From contig NZ_JNZP01000012.1 of assembly GCF_000725545.1 (NCBI RefSeq), positions 283,328 through 347,327 of the forward strand: a stretch of 64,000 nucleotides of DNA. The letters run 5' to 3'. The stretch is from Streptomyces exfoliatus. Lineage in GTDB: Bacteria > Actinomycetota > Actinomycetes > Streptomycetales > Streptomycetaceae. Of this stretch, positions 16,818 to 25,562 are shown piece after piece; position 1 is the stretch's first letter; every line of letters starts with the position of its first letter. The position numbers were made by a program, and so were the translations under genes. Under the pieces are notes generated by a model. That model made no database searches and was not told the origin of the DNA. It was given only the letters and a program-made list of their open reading frames with translations.

Positions 16818-19136
16818 GTGACATCGAGTAAGGCCGCCAACGCCGCGTACTCCGTGCGCGGAGGGCGGCGACGCAGCCGCCGGCGCGCGGACATGCCGCT
16901 CCTCGGCGGCATCCGTCCGCCCATCGCGGCCCTGTGCGTGCTGATCCTCGCCCTGGCCGGGCTGACGGCCAAGGTGCTCGGACCCGGCAAGGAGGCGGTC
17001 GCGCCGAAGGCGGTGCTCTCCTCGCAGCAGTACTTCGCCGAGGACGGCGCCATCGCCCTGCGCGCCTCGATCGACGAGCGGGTCACTGACCTGGAACGCA
17101 CCACGGCGGCGCTGAGCGCGGGCCGTCCGGTGAAGGCCGAGCGGATCCTGTCGGACCTGGGCCGGACGTACCAGAAGTGGACCGGCACCACCGTCCTGGA
17201 CCTGGAGAGCGGGGAGGTGCTCGCCGCTCGGGGAGAAACGATTCCTCTCGCCTGGCTGGACGAGGACGTCCTCACCGGTGAGCACGCTCTCACGCCCCGC
17301 ATGGTGCGGCTCGAGGCCGGCGACGTACGTCTGATGACGATGGCGGTCCTGGACTGGAAGGACCGGCCGCAGCAGCTCCTGATCGCGTCGAGCAGCCTGT
17401 CCGTCCCCGCCATCAACCTCGGCCCGTTCCGCAGCATGGCGGTCGTCGCCGAGAACGGCGAAGTCCTCGCCACGGCCGGCTTCGAGCAGGCCGAAGCGCT
17501 CAACTCCGACCAGGAGCGCCAGGAGCTGGCGTTCCTCCGCAAGCAGATGGGCCGGCTGGCCGACCAGGCCGCCGTGCGGACCGAGCAGCATCCCGTACGC
17601 GCCAAGGAACCCGGCTCACGGGGCTACCCCGGCGTCAGCGGCAGCCTCGTCGGCGGCGAGTACAACGGCCGCGTGGCCACCGCCGGATACGCCTCGCTCT
17701 CCTCCGCCGACCCCGAGGAGAAGCGGAGCCCGGCCGCCGGGCTCGGGCTGACGGTCGTCGCCCTGATGCCCGTGGTGCAGCAGCAGGCCACCGACCAGGG
17801 GCGCGAGCTCTTCGGTCTCGCGGCGGCCGGTGTCCTCGTCCTGCTCGGGCTGCTCGCGGCGACCGTCCTGTGGGCCACCGTCCAGCGGCCGCTGCTGCGG
17901 CTCTTCCTGGAATCGCGCCGCCTCGCCCGAGGCGATCTCACCCGGCCCGTCACCGTGCCCCGCTGGGGCGAGGCCGCCCGGATCGGCGCCGCCCTCGAAC
18001 GCCTGCGCGGGCAGCTCGGCGGCGAGCCCACGGCCTCCGGTGACGCTCCGCGCCGCGGGATCCGGATCGGCGGCCGCGGTCCGCTCGTGCTGACGGCCGG
18101 TCTGCTGCTCGTGTGGTGCGTGCCCGTCGGACTTCTCCTCAACCGTACGGACGGGTCGGTGAGCGTGCCGACCACCATGGTCAACGACCAGCGGGACCGC
18201 ACGGACCTCATCACCGACCGCCTGCGCAGGGCGCTCAACGAGGCGCAGGCCGACCTCGTCTCCACGTCCCGCCTGATCGGTGCGGAGGACGGCGACGCGG
18301 CCGGCCGCCTCCTTGAGGACACCCTGGCCAAGCACCCCCGCTACCAGGCCCTCTACGTCGTCGACGCGGACGGCCGGGTCACCGCCCGCGCGGGCGGTGA
18401 CCCCCACGCCTGGGCCCGCGGCGAGGACCTGCCGCTGGTCCGGGTGTCCGGGCACGGCGGCAAGGAGCCGGTCGTCCAGGCCGGCGCTCCCGTACCGGAG
18501 GGCGAGGGCGGCACCCTGGTCGGCGAGATCCGGGTGGAGTTCCTCAACTCGCTGCTTGCCCGGCCCGGCCTCGGAGAGGTCCGCGTGGTGGACTCCGCAG
18601 GCCTGACCATCGCCGCCAGCGACGGGTTCCTGGCGTTCGAGAAACTGCCCCGCGACAGCCTCACCGGCCTCGTCCGGGCCGCCGGCGTACGGGTCGGTGC
18701 CGGCCCCGTCGAGAACGGCCTGCTCATCCGGGAGGGCAGCGGTGTCACCGTCGCCGCGGCGGCCCCGTTCTCCGGCGGCGGCGTCACCGCCGACATCGGC
18801 TGGACCGTCGTCAGCTGGCAGGACGCCGCGCGTTTCCAGATCGCCCCGTACGAGCGCGAGGACCGCAGCGTACTCGCCGGGATGCTCGGGCTCGCCGCCA
18901 TCATCTTCTGCCTCGGCTGGGTCTACCTGGTGGTCGTACGACCGCTGCGGGCCCTCGCCACCAGCGCGGAGAAGCTCGCCGACGGCGACCTCAAGACCGT
19001 GCTGTACCCCCGATACCAGGACGAGGTGGGCGCCGTCGTCCGCAGCCTCGAACTGCTGCGCCAGCAGGCGCAGGCCCACAGACACAACCAGGCGCGCCGG
19101 TCCGCTGAGCCGCGGCCGCACGCCGGCGGAAGGTGA
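16818..19136 (+). CDS. Large double-HAMP membrane sensor protein in the PGA operon
   Basis: A 772-aa membrane protein from GTG 16818, with AGGAAAG upstream. The order is: a basic cytoplasmic tail (GGRRRSRRRADM), TM1 near residue 35, an outside sensor region of about 270 residues, TM2 near 335 and a first HAMP (VQRPLLRLFLESRRLARGDL). A basic linker, TM3 near 425, a second outside domain of about 230 residues that resembles a dCache/PAS-like sensor (KHPRYQALYVVDADGRVTAR) and TM4 near 690 follow. A second HAMP (VVRPLRALATSAEKLADGDL) ends the protein. No kinase, cyclase or methyl-accepting domain follows, so it may act by protein contact. Its position between capA and capB suggests it controls or scaffolds the polymer synthase. 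An 8-nt gap separates it from capB. Confidence 0.85.
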   Translation: MTSSKAANAAYSVRGGRRRSRRRADMPLLGGIRPPIAALCVLILALAGLTAKVLGPGKEAVAPKAVLSSQQYFAEDGAIALRASIDERVTDLERTTAALSAGRPVKAERILSDLGRTYQKWTGTTVLDLESGEVLAARGETIPLAWLDEDVLTGEHALTPRMVRLEAGDVRLMTMAVLDWKDRPQQLLIASSSLSVPAINLGPFRSMAVVAENGEVLATAGFEQAEALNSDQERQELAFLRKQMGRLADQAAVRTEQHPVRAKEPGSRGYPGVSGSLVGGEYNGRVATAGYASLSSADPEEKRSPAAGLGLTVVALMPVVQQQATDQGRELFGLAAAGVLVLLGLLAATVLWATVQRPLLRLFLESRRLARGDLTRPVTVPRWGEAARIGAALERLRGQLGGEPTASGDAPRRGIRIGGRGPLVLTAGLLLVWCVPVGLLLNRTDGSVSVPTTMVNDQRDRTDLITDRLRRALNEAQADLVSTSRLIGAEDGDAAGRLLEDTLAKHPRYQALYVVDADGRVTARAGGDPHAWARGEDLPLVRVSGHGGKEPVVQAGAPVPEGEGGTLVGEIRVEFLNSLLARPGLGEVRVVDSAGLTIAASDGFLAFEKLPRDSLTGLVRAAGVRVGAGPVENGLLIREGSGVTVAAAAPFSGGGVTADIGWTVVSWQDAARFQIAPYEREDRSVLAGMLGLAAIIFCLGWVYLVVVRPLRALATSAEKLADGDLKTVLYPRYQDEVGAVVRSLELLRQQAQAHRHNQARRSAEPRPHAGGR

Positions 19137-19143
19137 CAAGGCC

Positions 19144-20625
19144 GTGCTCTACCTCTACTTCGTGCTGCTGATCGGCGGGGTGTTCCTGCTGGTCGCGGGC
19201 ATCGTGGAACAGCGCAGGCACTACGCCGCCCTCCACACCGTCCCCACCCGGGTGCTCGTCAACGGCATCCGGGGCAAGTCCTCCATCACCCGGCTGTGCG
19301 CGGGAGCCCTACGCGGCGGTGGTCTCGTCACCGTCGCCAAGACGACGGGCACGGCAGCGCGCTTCATCCATCCCGACGCGACCGAGGAACCGGTCTACCG
19401 GAAGTTCGGCATCGCCAACGTGGTGGAGCAGATCGCCATCGTGCGGCGGGCCGCTTCGTACCGGCCCCACGCGCTCGTCATCGAGTGCATGGCCGTCATG
19501 CCCGCGCTGCAGGAGGTCAACCAGAGCAAGCTGATCCGCTCCACCATCGGCGTCCTGTGCAACGTCCGCGAGGACCACCTCGCCGAGATGGGCCCGACCC
19601 TGGACGACGTGGCCCGGTCGCTGTGCCGCTCGATGCCGGAGAACGGCATCTGTGTCACGGCGGAGAAGGAGCGGTTCCACATCCTTCAGGAGGAGGCGGA
19701 CGCGCGGAACTGCCGGCTCGTGTACGCGGACCCCGAGACGGTCACCGACGACGAGCTGCGCGGCTTCAGCTGGTTCACCTTCAAGGAGAACGTCGCGATC
19801 GCCCTGACCGTCGCGGAGCTGGTCGGCGTCGAGCGGCAGGTCGCCCTCCAGGGCATGTACGACGCGCCGCCGGACCCCGGTGTCCTCTCCGTGGAACGCT
19901 ATGTGGCGCCCGGGAACAGGCGCCTCGCCTTCGCGAACGTCTTCGCCGCGAACGACCCCGAGTCGACGCTGATGAACGTGAACCAGCTGCTCGACCTCGG
20001 CGCCGTCAGCCGTCCGCTGAACGTCGTGATCAACTGCCGGCCCGACCGCGTCGAACGCAACGGGCAGATGGGCGAGATCATCCCCGACCTGCGGCCCGAC
20101 AACGTCTTCGTCATCGGGCACCCCGCGAAGAGCGCCATCGACGCCATTCCGGCGCCCTGGCGGGACCGGGCGGTCGACCTGGGAGGCGAGCGGCGCGCGG
20201 CCGAGGAGTTCATGCCGGCCATGCTCGATCGGATGCCCGACGGCTCCTCGCTCGTCGCCATCGGCAACATCCACGGCCAGGGCGAGGAACTGCTCGAGTA
20301 CCTCGCGGAACTCCCGGCGGACGAGAGCGGAGCCGAGGCGGGGGCCGGAGCGGAGGAGGCCTCCGACGCCGACCCTGGACACGGGACGGGGCACGGCCCT
20401 GTCGCCGCCTCCGCCGTCACGGCGCAGCCGATGCATCTGGACCCGTACGCCTCGTACCCCGCGGCCTACGAGGAGCGGTACCAGGTCGCCCAGACCCAGG
20501 AGATCCCCCTCGTACGGATCCCCGCCCAGTCGGCCGGCACACCTCCGCCGCCCGGCGGCCAGGAGTCCTTCGGCTGGTTCCGGCAGCCGGTACAGGAGGG
20601 CGACCGGCGGACTCCGCCCGCCTGA
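19144..20625 (+). CDS. pgsB: Poly-gamma-glutamate synthase subunit CapB/PgsB
   Basis: A 493-aa ATP-dependent amide ligase that adds glutamate to the growing poly-gamma-glutamate chain. An N-terminal membrane anchor (YLYFVLLIGGVFLLVAGI) is followed by the Mur-ligase-like ATP loop RVLVNGIRGKSSITRL, and then by typical CapB blocks: TVAKTTGTAARFIHPDATEE, ALVIECMAVMPALQ, IGVLCNVREDHLAEMGPT and FAANDPESTLMNVNQLLDLG. The catalytic part ends near residue 395. About 100 further residues, Ala/Glu- and then Tyr/Pro-rich, form an extra disordered tail not needed in Bacillus PgsB. The GTG start follows the upstream stop by 7 nt, so the genes are surely cotranscribed. Confidence 0.93.
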   Translation: MLYLYFVLLIGGVFLLVAGIVEQRRHYAALHTVPTRVLVNGIRGKSSITRLCAGALRGGGLVTVAKTTGTAARFIHPDATEEPVYRKFGIANVVEQIAIVRRAASYRPHALVIECMAVMPALQEVNQSKLIRSTIGVLCNVREDHLAEMGPTLDDVARSLCRSMPENGICVTAEKERFHILQEEADARNCRLVYADPETVTDDELRGFSWFTFKENVAIALTVAELVGVERQVALQGMYDAPPDPGVLSVERYVAPGNRRLAFANVFAANDPESTLMNVNQLLDLGAVSRPLNVVINCRPDRVERNGQMGEIIPDLRPDNVFVIGHPAKSAIDAIPAPWRDRAVDLGGERRAAEEFMPAMLDRMPDGSSLVAIGNIHGQGEELLEYLAELPADESGAEAGAGAEEASDADPGHGTGHGPVAASAVTAQPMHLDPYASYPAAYEERYQVAQTQEIPLVRIPAQSAGTPPPPGGQESFGWFRQPVQEGDRRTPPA

Positions 20626-20682
20626 CCCCGCCCCTGCCGACCGTCCCTCCCTCACCACCCGTACACGCGCCCGGAGCCCCCG

Positions 20683-21165
20683 TTGACCACCGCCGCCCTG
20701 ACTCCCGAGATGGCCGCCCTGGGCATCGCCATCGGCCTGTTCTTCTCGCTGCTGTGCTACCTCACCACCAACCTCTCGCCAGGCGGGATGATCACACCGG
20801 GCTGGCTCGCCCTCACCCTCATCGAGGACCTGCAGCGGGCGGCCATGGTCGTGGGTGTCACCGCCCTCACCTACGCGGGCACCAAGGTGATGCAGCGGCT
20901 CGTGATCCTCTACGGCAAGCGGCTCTTCGCCGCGGTCGTCCTCCTCGGGGTCCTGCTCCAGGCCACGGTGATGATCGTGCTCTCACTGGAGTTCCCGCTG
21001 CTGTACGGCAACCAGACCCTCGGCTTCATCGTCCCCGGCCTGATCGCCTACCAGCTGGTCCGCCAGCCCAAGGGGCCCACCCTGCTGGCCACGGCCTCGG
21101 TGTCGCTCCTTGCCTACATCGTCGTCGCCGCCGGCCTGCTGCTCGGCGTCATGCCCGCCGTCTGA
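20683..21165 (+). CDS. pgsC: Poly-gamma-glutamate synthase membrane subunit CapC/PgsC
   Basis: A 160-aa integral membrane protein with about five hydrophobic segments, matching CapC/PgsC in length (about 150 aa). Family blocks seen are LTTNLSPGGMITPGWLAL near residue 28, a segment around ALTYAGTKVMQRLVILYGKR and LYGNQTLGFIVPGLIAYQL. It partners CapB in the membrane-bound synthase. The TTG start at 20683 is unusual but gives the expected N-terminal helix, and there is no in-frame ATG or GTG nearby except internal Met codons. It sits 57 nt after pgsB and 16 nt before the NlpC gene. Confidence 0.93.
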   Translation: MTTAALTPEMAALGIAIGLFFSLLCYLTTNLSPGGMITPGWLALTLIEDLQRAAMVVGVTALTYAGTKVMQRLVILYGKRLFAAVVLLGVLLQATVMIVLSLEFPLLYGNQTLGFIVPGLIAYQLVRQPKGPTLLATASVSLLAYIVVAAGLLLGVMPAV

Positions 21166-21181
21166 GAATCGGGGAACAACC

Positions 21182-22261
21182 ATGGCAGGGAAGAAGAAGT
21201 CGCGCCCGCTGCTCGCGGGCCTCGTGGTCCTCGGACTCGTCGCGACCTCGGGTTACCTCACCCTGGAACTGCGCAAGCAGGAGGAACAGGGCGTCACCGA
21301 GGTGCGCAACGTCGGCGTGCTCAACGGGGCGGGGAAGCAGTCCGGCAAGCCCGCGGACGCGTCCGGTGACCGGTGGTCCCGGCTCGAGAGCCCGGCGCGC
21401 AGCGTGCTCCGCGGCGGCGACGGCCAGGTCAGGGCGGTTCTGACCGACGGCGCGCGCACAGCGAAGCTGACGGGCCCGGCCCGTACCTTCGCCGAGCCGG
21501 CCTCCACCGCGTCCAAGGTCTCCACCACGGACTGGGTCCGGCTCATGCCCGAGCCCTGGACCAAGGGCGCGGAGAAGCAGAAGTGGTTCAAGGACTGGTA
21601 CGCGCGGTACGCGGGGAGCGAGGAGGACGACCTCTTCGCGTTCGCCTTCCAGTACGTGGCGGGGGCGCCGCAGCGGAAGGACGGGCAGGGCGTCTCCTAC
21701 GCGGGCGACGCGAACTTCGGGCCGCTGAACACCGCCGGAGCCGAGGGCGGCGACCTCCGCCTCGAACAGTCCGACTTCTACGACTACCTCGGCACGCCCT
21801 ACCCGTTCAGGGACGGCTCCGTCGGGACGCCGGAAGCTCTCCGCGCCCGGTCCCTGGACTGCTCCGGCTACATCCGCATGGTCCTGGGCTACCGCGCGCG
21901 CTACCCGCTGATGTCCTCGGACAAGACCGGTGACGGTCTGCCCCGCACGGCCAACGGCATGGCCCGCTCGCGGGAGGGCGTGGACGTGCTGCCGCTGGCC
22001 GGCGTCGCGGCGGGGAACCGTCCGACCGCCATCGACCAGCTGCAGCCCGGTGACCTGGTCTTCTTCAAGCTCGACGCGCGCACCGGGCAGCGGCTCGACC
22101 ACGTCGGCATGGTGCTCGGGCACGACACCGAGGGCCATCTGATCTTCGTGTCGAGCCGCGAGGAGGTCAACGGCCCGACCATCGGGGACGTCGGCGGGGT
22201 CTCCCGGCTCGACGGCAACGGCTACTACGCCAAGACCCTGCGCAGCGCCAAGCGCCTGTGA
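21182..22261 (+). CDS. Membrane-anchored NlpC/P60 hydrolase of the PGA operon
   Basis: A 359-aa protein. A short basic start (MAGKKKSRP) and one hydrophobic segment (LLAGLVVLGLVATSGYLTL) anchor it with the enzyme outside. The C-terminal ~160 residues are an NlpC/P60 (C40) domain: the nucleophile Cys in SLDCSGYIRMVLGY, GDLVFFKLDARTG, the catalytic His in RLDHVGMVLGHD and a polar third residue around FVSSREEVNGP. Such enzymes cut gamma-D-glutamyl bonds. In this operon it most likely releases, shortens or attaches the gamma-glutamyl polymer, taking the place of the CapD/PgsS function of Bacillus. ATG 21182 follows GGGGAAC. It is the last gene of the operon. Confidence 0.88.
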   Translation: MAGKKKSRPLLAGLVVLGLVATSGYLTLELRKQEEQGVTEVRNVGVLNGAGKQSGKPADASGDRWSRLESPARSVLRGGDGQVRAVLTDGARTAKLTGPARTFAEPASTASKVSTTDWVRLMPEPWTKGAEKQKWFKDWYARYAGSEEDDLFAFAFQYVAGAPQRKDGQGVSYAGDANFGPLNTAGAEGGDLRLEQSDFYDYLGTPYPFRDGSVGTPEALRARSLDCSGYIRMVLGYRARYPLMSSDKTGDGLPRTANGMARSREGVDVLPLAGVAAGNRPTAIDQLQPGDLVFFKLDARTGQRLDHVGMVLGHDTEGHLIFVSSREEVNGPTIGDVGGVSRLDGNGYYAKTLRSAKRL

Positions 22262-22295
22262 GGGCGGCCGGTCACGGCCGTGGTCCTCTGGCCGG

Positions 22296-22508
22296 TCAGG
22301 CTGCCTCGTACTCGTGCGCCCGGCCGCCCCGCCACGCCACCCAGCCCGGGTCGTCGAGGAGGGCTTCGGCCTCCGGGAGACCGGCGCGCCGGAGGAACTC
22401 GATCACGTCCTCGTCACTGTGCGCGAGGCCCAGGATGGCCCCGCGTGCGGTGACGCGCCGGCCGCCCGTGGGAGAGGGCCGGTGGACGACTATCGGGACG
22501 TTGTCCAT
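22296..22508 (-). CDS. Small conserved hypothetical protein, 70 aa
   Basis: A 70-aa protein starting at ATG 22508 (MDNVPIVVHRPSPTGGRRVT). It has a helical middle (ILGLAHSDEDVIEFLRRAGL) and ends WVAWRGGRAHEYEAA. It has strong codon bias and no membrane segment. Short proteins of this kind occur widely in Streptomyces, but I know no function. It is convergent with the PGA operon, whose last stop lies 35 nt away. A longer start at 22523 is possible but adds only five residues. Confidence 0.6.
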   Translation of the reverse strand: MDNVPIVVHRPSPTGGRRVTARGAILGLAHSDEDVIEFLRRAGLPEAEALLDDPGWVAWRGGRAHEYEAA

Positions 22509-22684
22509 GTGTCCAGGATGCACCGGGCCAAGTCGTGAGGCCAGGAAGGGTGCGACGACGGGACCGCGGGCAGCGCGACATGACGACCTGGCGTCGCGGC
22601 CCGGCGCCGACCACGAGACACGGTGGGGACCGGGGGTCGGTCAATTCGGTGTACGGCGGTCGAGGGGAGCAGTAGAGTCCCGCC

Positions 22685-22706
22685 GAAACTTGCTGCAAGA
22701 ATTTGC
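22685..22706 (+). promoter_or_regulatory. CTTGC/GCAAG operator-like motif upstream of the DinB gene
   Basis: The 22-nt block begins GAAACTTGCTGCAAGA and ends in TTTGC. It contains the inverted pair CTTGC-TGCAAG. It matches 18 of 22 bases of the block at 23356-23377 in front of the PfkB kinase gene. CTTGC/GCAAG repeats are typical of LacI-family sugar regulators (MalR/Reg1 type) in Streptomyces. It ends 20 nt before the start codon, so a bound repressor would block transcription or initiation. Confidence 0.5.
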
Positions 22707-22726
22707 ACAGCCGAGAGGGCCCCACC

Positions 22727-23305
22727 ATGCCAGGCTTCGCCCCGCCCGTCGCCGATGAGCGCACGGCACTGACCGCCTACCTCGCCCACCAGCGGCGCGC
22801 GCTGCGCGTCACCGCCTACGGCCTGACCGAGGAACAGGCCCGCCTGACGCCGTCCGCGAGCGAGTTGAGCATCGGAGGACTGATCAAGCACGCCGCACGG
22901 TGCGAGGCCTTCTGGACCGACCTCATCCTTCAGCGGCCGCGCGGGGTGCAACGGTCGGCCGACGAGTCGGACGCCGACGAGTTCACGCTCGCCCCGGACG
23001 AGACCCTGGCCGGCGCCCTGGCCGCGCACGCGGCGGCAGCCGAGCGCACGGACGCGGTGATCGCCGGCATTCCGGACCTCGGCCGGGCGGTTCCGGTGCC
23101 GCAGGGACTTCCCTGGTTCCCCGCCGAGGTGCGGGAGTGGTCGGTGCGCTGGGTGCTGTTGCACCTGATCGAGGAGACGGCGCGGCACGGCGGGCACGCC
23201 GACGTCATCCGCGAGAGCATCGACGGCGCGACCCTCTTCCCGCTGCTCGCCACGGCCGAGCGGTGGCCGGACCCGTGGTTCCAGCCGTGGAACCCGCGCC
23301 CCTGA
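22727..23305 (+). CDS. DinB-superfamily protein (mycothiol-transferase-like, DUF664)
   Basis: A 192-aa four-helix-bundle protein. The metal-binding His triad is visible: one His in LSIGGLIKHAARCEAFW near residue 55, and two in LLHLIEETARHGGHADVIRE near residue 160. This pattern and the closing PWNP are characteristic of the DUF664/DinB enzymes of actinobacteria, several of which are thiol (mycothiol) S-transferases for detoxification. ATG 22727 has GAGAGGG 7 nt upstream. The gene shares an upstream operator-like motif with the PfkB kinase 700 nt downstream, an unexpected pairing for a detoxification enzyme. Confidence 0.85.
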   Translation: MPGFAPPVADERTALTAYLAHQRRALRVTAYGLTEEQARLTPSASELSIGGLIKHAARCEAFWTDLILQRPRGVQRSADESDADEFTLAPDETLAGALAAHAAAAERTDAVIAGIPDLGRAVPVPQGLPWFPAEVREWSVRWVLLHLIEETARHGGHADVIRESIDGATLFPLLATAERWPDPWFQPWNPRP

Positions 23306-23355
23306 GTGGAGACGGAAGCCGCACCCGCTCCAGCCCCAACGTGCAAGTTCTTCCT

Positions 23356-23377
23356 GAAACTTGTCGCAAGATCTTGC
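23356..23377 (+). promoter_or_regulatory. CTTGC/GCAAG operator-like motif upstream of the PfkB gene
   Basis: The 22-nt block begins GAAACTTGTCGCAAGATC and ends CTTGC. It matches the block at 22685-22706 in 18 of 22 bases. Just upstream, CAAGTT (23344-23349) and AACTTG (23358-23363) add a second inverted pair. The position, about 75 nt before the kinase start, suits a repressor site over the promoter. The CTTGC/GCAAG half-sites suggest a LacI-family sugar regulator encoded elsewhere. Confidence 0.5.
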
Positions 23378-23452
23378 CGACCGAGATCGCCGACTGCTTG
23401 ACTCACCTGCGATCCGCGGTAGTTGAAGCACCTGCACGCGAGAGGAACAGCC

Positions 23453-24391
23453 ATGAGCAGCGACTACGACGTCCTCGTCCTGGGAGGGTCGGGCGTCGAC
23501 ACGATCGTCTACGTACCCGAACTCCCCCTCCCCTACGCCGACAGCTACATGATCCGACCGGGCATCGAGACCCGGGCGGGCCAGACCGGGGACTTCGTGG
23601 CGCTCGGCCTCAGCACGCTGGGCCTGCGCACCCACCACGTCGACATGATCGGTGACGACCCGTCGGGTGATCTCCTCCGCGCGTTCCACCGCGACCGGGG
23701 CATCGACTTCACCGAGGTCCCGCTCCCCGGCGGTACCAAGCGGGCCGTCAACCTCGTCAGCCCGGACGGCCGCAGGCTGTCGCTGTACGACGACAGCCGC
23801 TCGCAGGAGTCCGACCGCCTCCCCGAGGACCTGATCCGGAAGCTGGCCGAGGCCAGCCGCCACGCGCACGTCTCCATCACCTATCCCTGTGCCTTCACCC
23901 TGCCCCTCCTGCGCGAGGCCGGCCTCACCGTCTCCACGGACCTGCACAACTGGGACGGCGAGAACCCGTACCACGAGGCCTTCGCCTACGGCGCCGACAT
24001 CGTCTTCGTCTCCACCACCGCCCTGCCGGACCCGGAGCGGACCATGCGCCGGATCCTGGAGCGGGGTCGGGCCGAGGTCGTCGTCGCCACCGCGGGGGCC
24101 GAGGGCTCCTATCTGCTCACCGCCGACGACGGCCTCGTCCACATCCCCGCCGTCGCCCCGCGCGCACCCGTCGTGGACTCCAACGGCGCGGGCGACGCCT
24201 ACGCCTCCGGCTTCCTCTTCGCCCACCTCGCGGGCGAGGACCCGCGACGGTGCGCCCTCCACGGGGCCGTCGCCGGGGCCTACGCCTGCACCGTGCCCGC
24301 CACCGGGAGCGACGCCATCGACCGCGCCGCCCTGATCGACGAGGTCGCCGCGCTCACCGGCTCCCGGTCCGCCGCGAAGGACGCCGAGTGA
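23453..24391 (+). CDS. PfkB-family carbohydrate kinase
   Basis: A 312-aa ribokinase-fold kinase of the cytosol that phosphorylates a sugar or nucleoside with ATP. The N-terminal strand VLVLGGSGVDTIVYVPELP and a Gly-rich substrate loop (GIETRAGQTGDFVALGLSTLG) match PfkB signature 1. The C-terminal signature 2, with the anion hole and catalytic Asp, is VVDSNGAGDAYASGFLFAHL near residue 250. ATG 23453 follows AGAGGAAC. The substrate cannot be told; ribose, fructose and adenosine kinases all share these motifs. The CTTGC-type operator upstream suggests sugar control. A broken reductase gene follows in the same direction 17 nt later, once probably cotranscribed. Confidence 0.9.
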   Translation: MSSDYDVLVLGGSGVDTIVYVPELPLPYADSYMIRPGIETRAGQTGDFVALGLSTLGLRTHHVDMIGDDPSGDLLRAFHRDRGIDFTEVPLPGGTKRAVNLVSPDGRRLSLYDDSRSQESDRLPEDLIRKLAEASRHAHVSITYPCAFTLPLLREAGLTVSTDLHNWDGENPYHEAFAYGADIVFVSTTALPDPERTMRRILERGRAEVVVATAGAEGSYLLTADDGLVHIPAVAPRAPVVDSNGAGDAYASGFLFAHLAGEDPRRCALHGAVAGAYACTVPATGSDAIDRAALIDEVAALTGSRSAAKDAE

Positions 24392-24408
24392 CCGCCGGCT
24401 CCTAACAC

Positions 24409-25351
24409 GTCGTCGTTTTGGGCGGAGGAGTGGCCGGCTCCGAAATCGCCCGCCGGCTCGTCGCCGAGGGCCATGAGGTGACGCTCGGCTCACGAGGACG
24501 CCCCACGGTCGCACCCGAGGACCACGGGGCGCGGTGGCAGGCCCTGGACGCCACGGACGCGAGCGCCTGCGACCGGGCGGTGGCGACGGTCGCGCCCCGC
24601 ACGGTCGTCCTGGTCCACGGGCCGTCCGACGTCACGTGGTGCGAGGCGCATCCCGAGGAGGCGGCCGCGGCGCACCGGGCGGCGACGGCCCACTTCGCCG
24701 CGGTACCGGGCCTGGACCGCATCGTGATGATCTCGACGGACAACGTGTTCGACGGCAGGGGGGCCGAGAGCGTCGAGTCCACCCCGACCGCACCCGCCAA
24801 CGCGTACGGGGTGGCGAAACGCGCCGCCGAGGAGGTGCTGCTGTCCCGGGCGGCCTCCCCGGCGACGGCCCTGCGCGTCAGCCTCGTCTACGGCCACGAG
24901 CCCGCGGGCGGCGAGAAGTGGCTGAACTTCTTCGCGTCCTGCGCCCACCGCCTGTCCCGGGGCGAACCGGTGGAGGCCCCGGCCGACCAGTGGACCACTC
25001 CGGTCCTCGTGGACGACGTCGCCACGGTGGTCGCCCGTCTCCTCGCGCACGAGGGCGACCTGCCGCCCGTGCTGCACCTGGGCGGCCCCGAGCGCGTCTC
25101 CCGTGCTGCACCTGGGCGGCCCCGAGCGCGTCTCCCGTGCGGCCTGGGCCCGCGAGATCGCCCGCGCCCTGGACGCGCCGACGGCCCTGGTGAACCCGGT
25201 CCCGAGGGCCGCCGGCCGCTACGCCTCCCGACCGCAGAACACGTGCCTGTCCAGCACGCTGCTCTCCAGCGTGCCCGGCATGGACACCGTCCCCCTTCAG
25301 GGCGTGGCGGCGGCAGCCGGGACCCTGGCACCCCTGTTCCTCCGCCACTGA
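24409..25351 (+). pseudogene. NAD-dependent epimerase/RmlD-type reductase, broken by a tandem duplication
   Basis: A short-chain dehydrogenase of the extended (dTDP-4-dehydrorhamnose-reductase-like) type: VVVLGGGVAGSEIARRLVAE at the N-terminus, VMISTDNVFDGRG, the Y-x3-K motif in NAYGVAKRAAEEVLLS, and APADQWTTPVLVDDVATVVA. At 25068-25135 a 34-bp unit is present twice, which shifts the frame. The true C-terminus (ERVSRAAWAREIARALDAPT through LAPLFLRH) is in the frame ending at 25351. The N-terminus is also damaged: the codons before VVVLGGG read TAA-CAC with no ATG or GTG, so only a TTG inside the Rossmann loop could start it. Without the duplication the protein would have about 300 aa. Confidence 0.8.
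25068..25135 (+). repeat. 34-bp perfect tandem duplication inside a coding region
   Basis: The unit beginning CGTGCTGCAC is present at 25068-25101 and again, base for base, at 25102-25135, followed by a further partial CGTGC. Thirty-four is not a multiple of three, so the gene is out of frame. Removal of one copy would restore the reductase reading frame exactly. Confidence 0.95.
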
Positions 25352-25562
25352 GCCCCTACGAAGACCGAATCCCACTCGCCCCCGAAGAACGGCGTAAAGG
25401 ATGGCTGAATTTACTGTTCACCTCAGCGGCCTCTACTCGTACTTCAACCGAAAAAATTCGATTTGCGCAAAGATGATGATTGTCATCCCGGGGCTCCGCC
25501 CCTATGATCATCCGGCGCTGCACATAAGTGCGCGCATCGCTTGATTTCACACCGGAGTCCTC

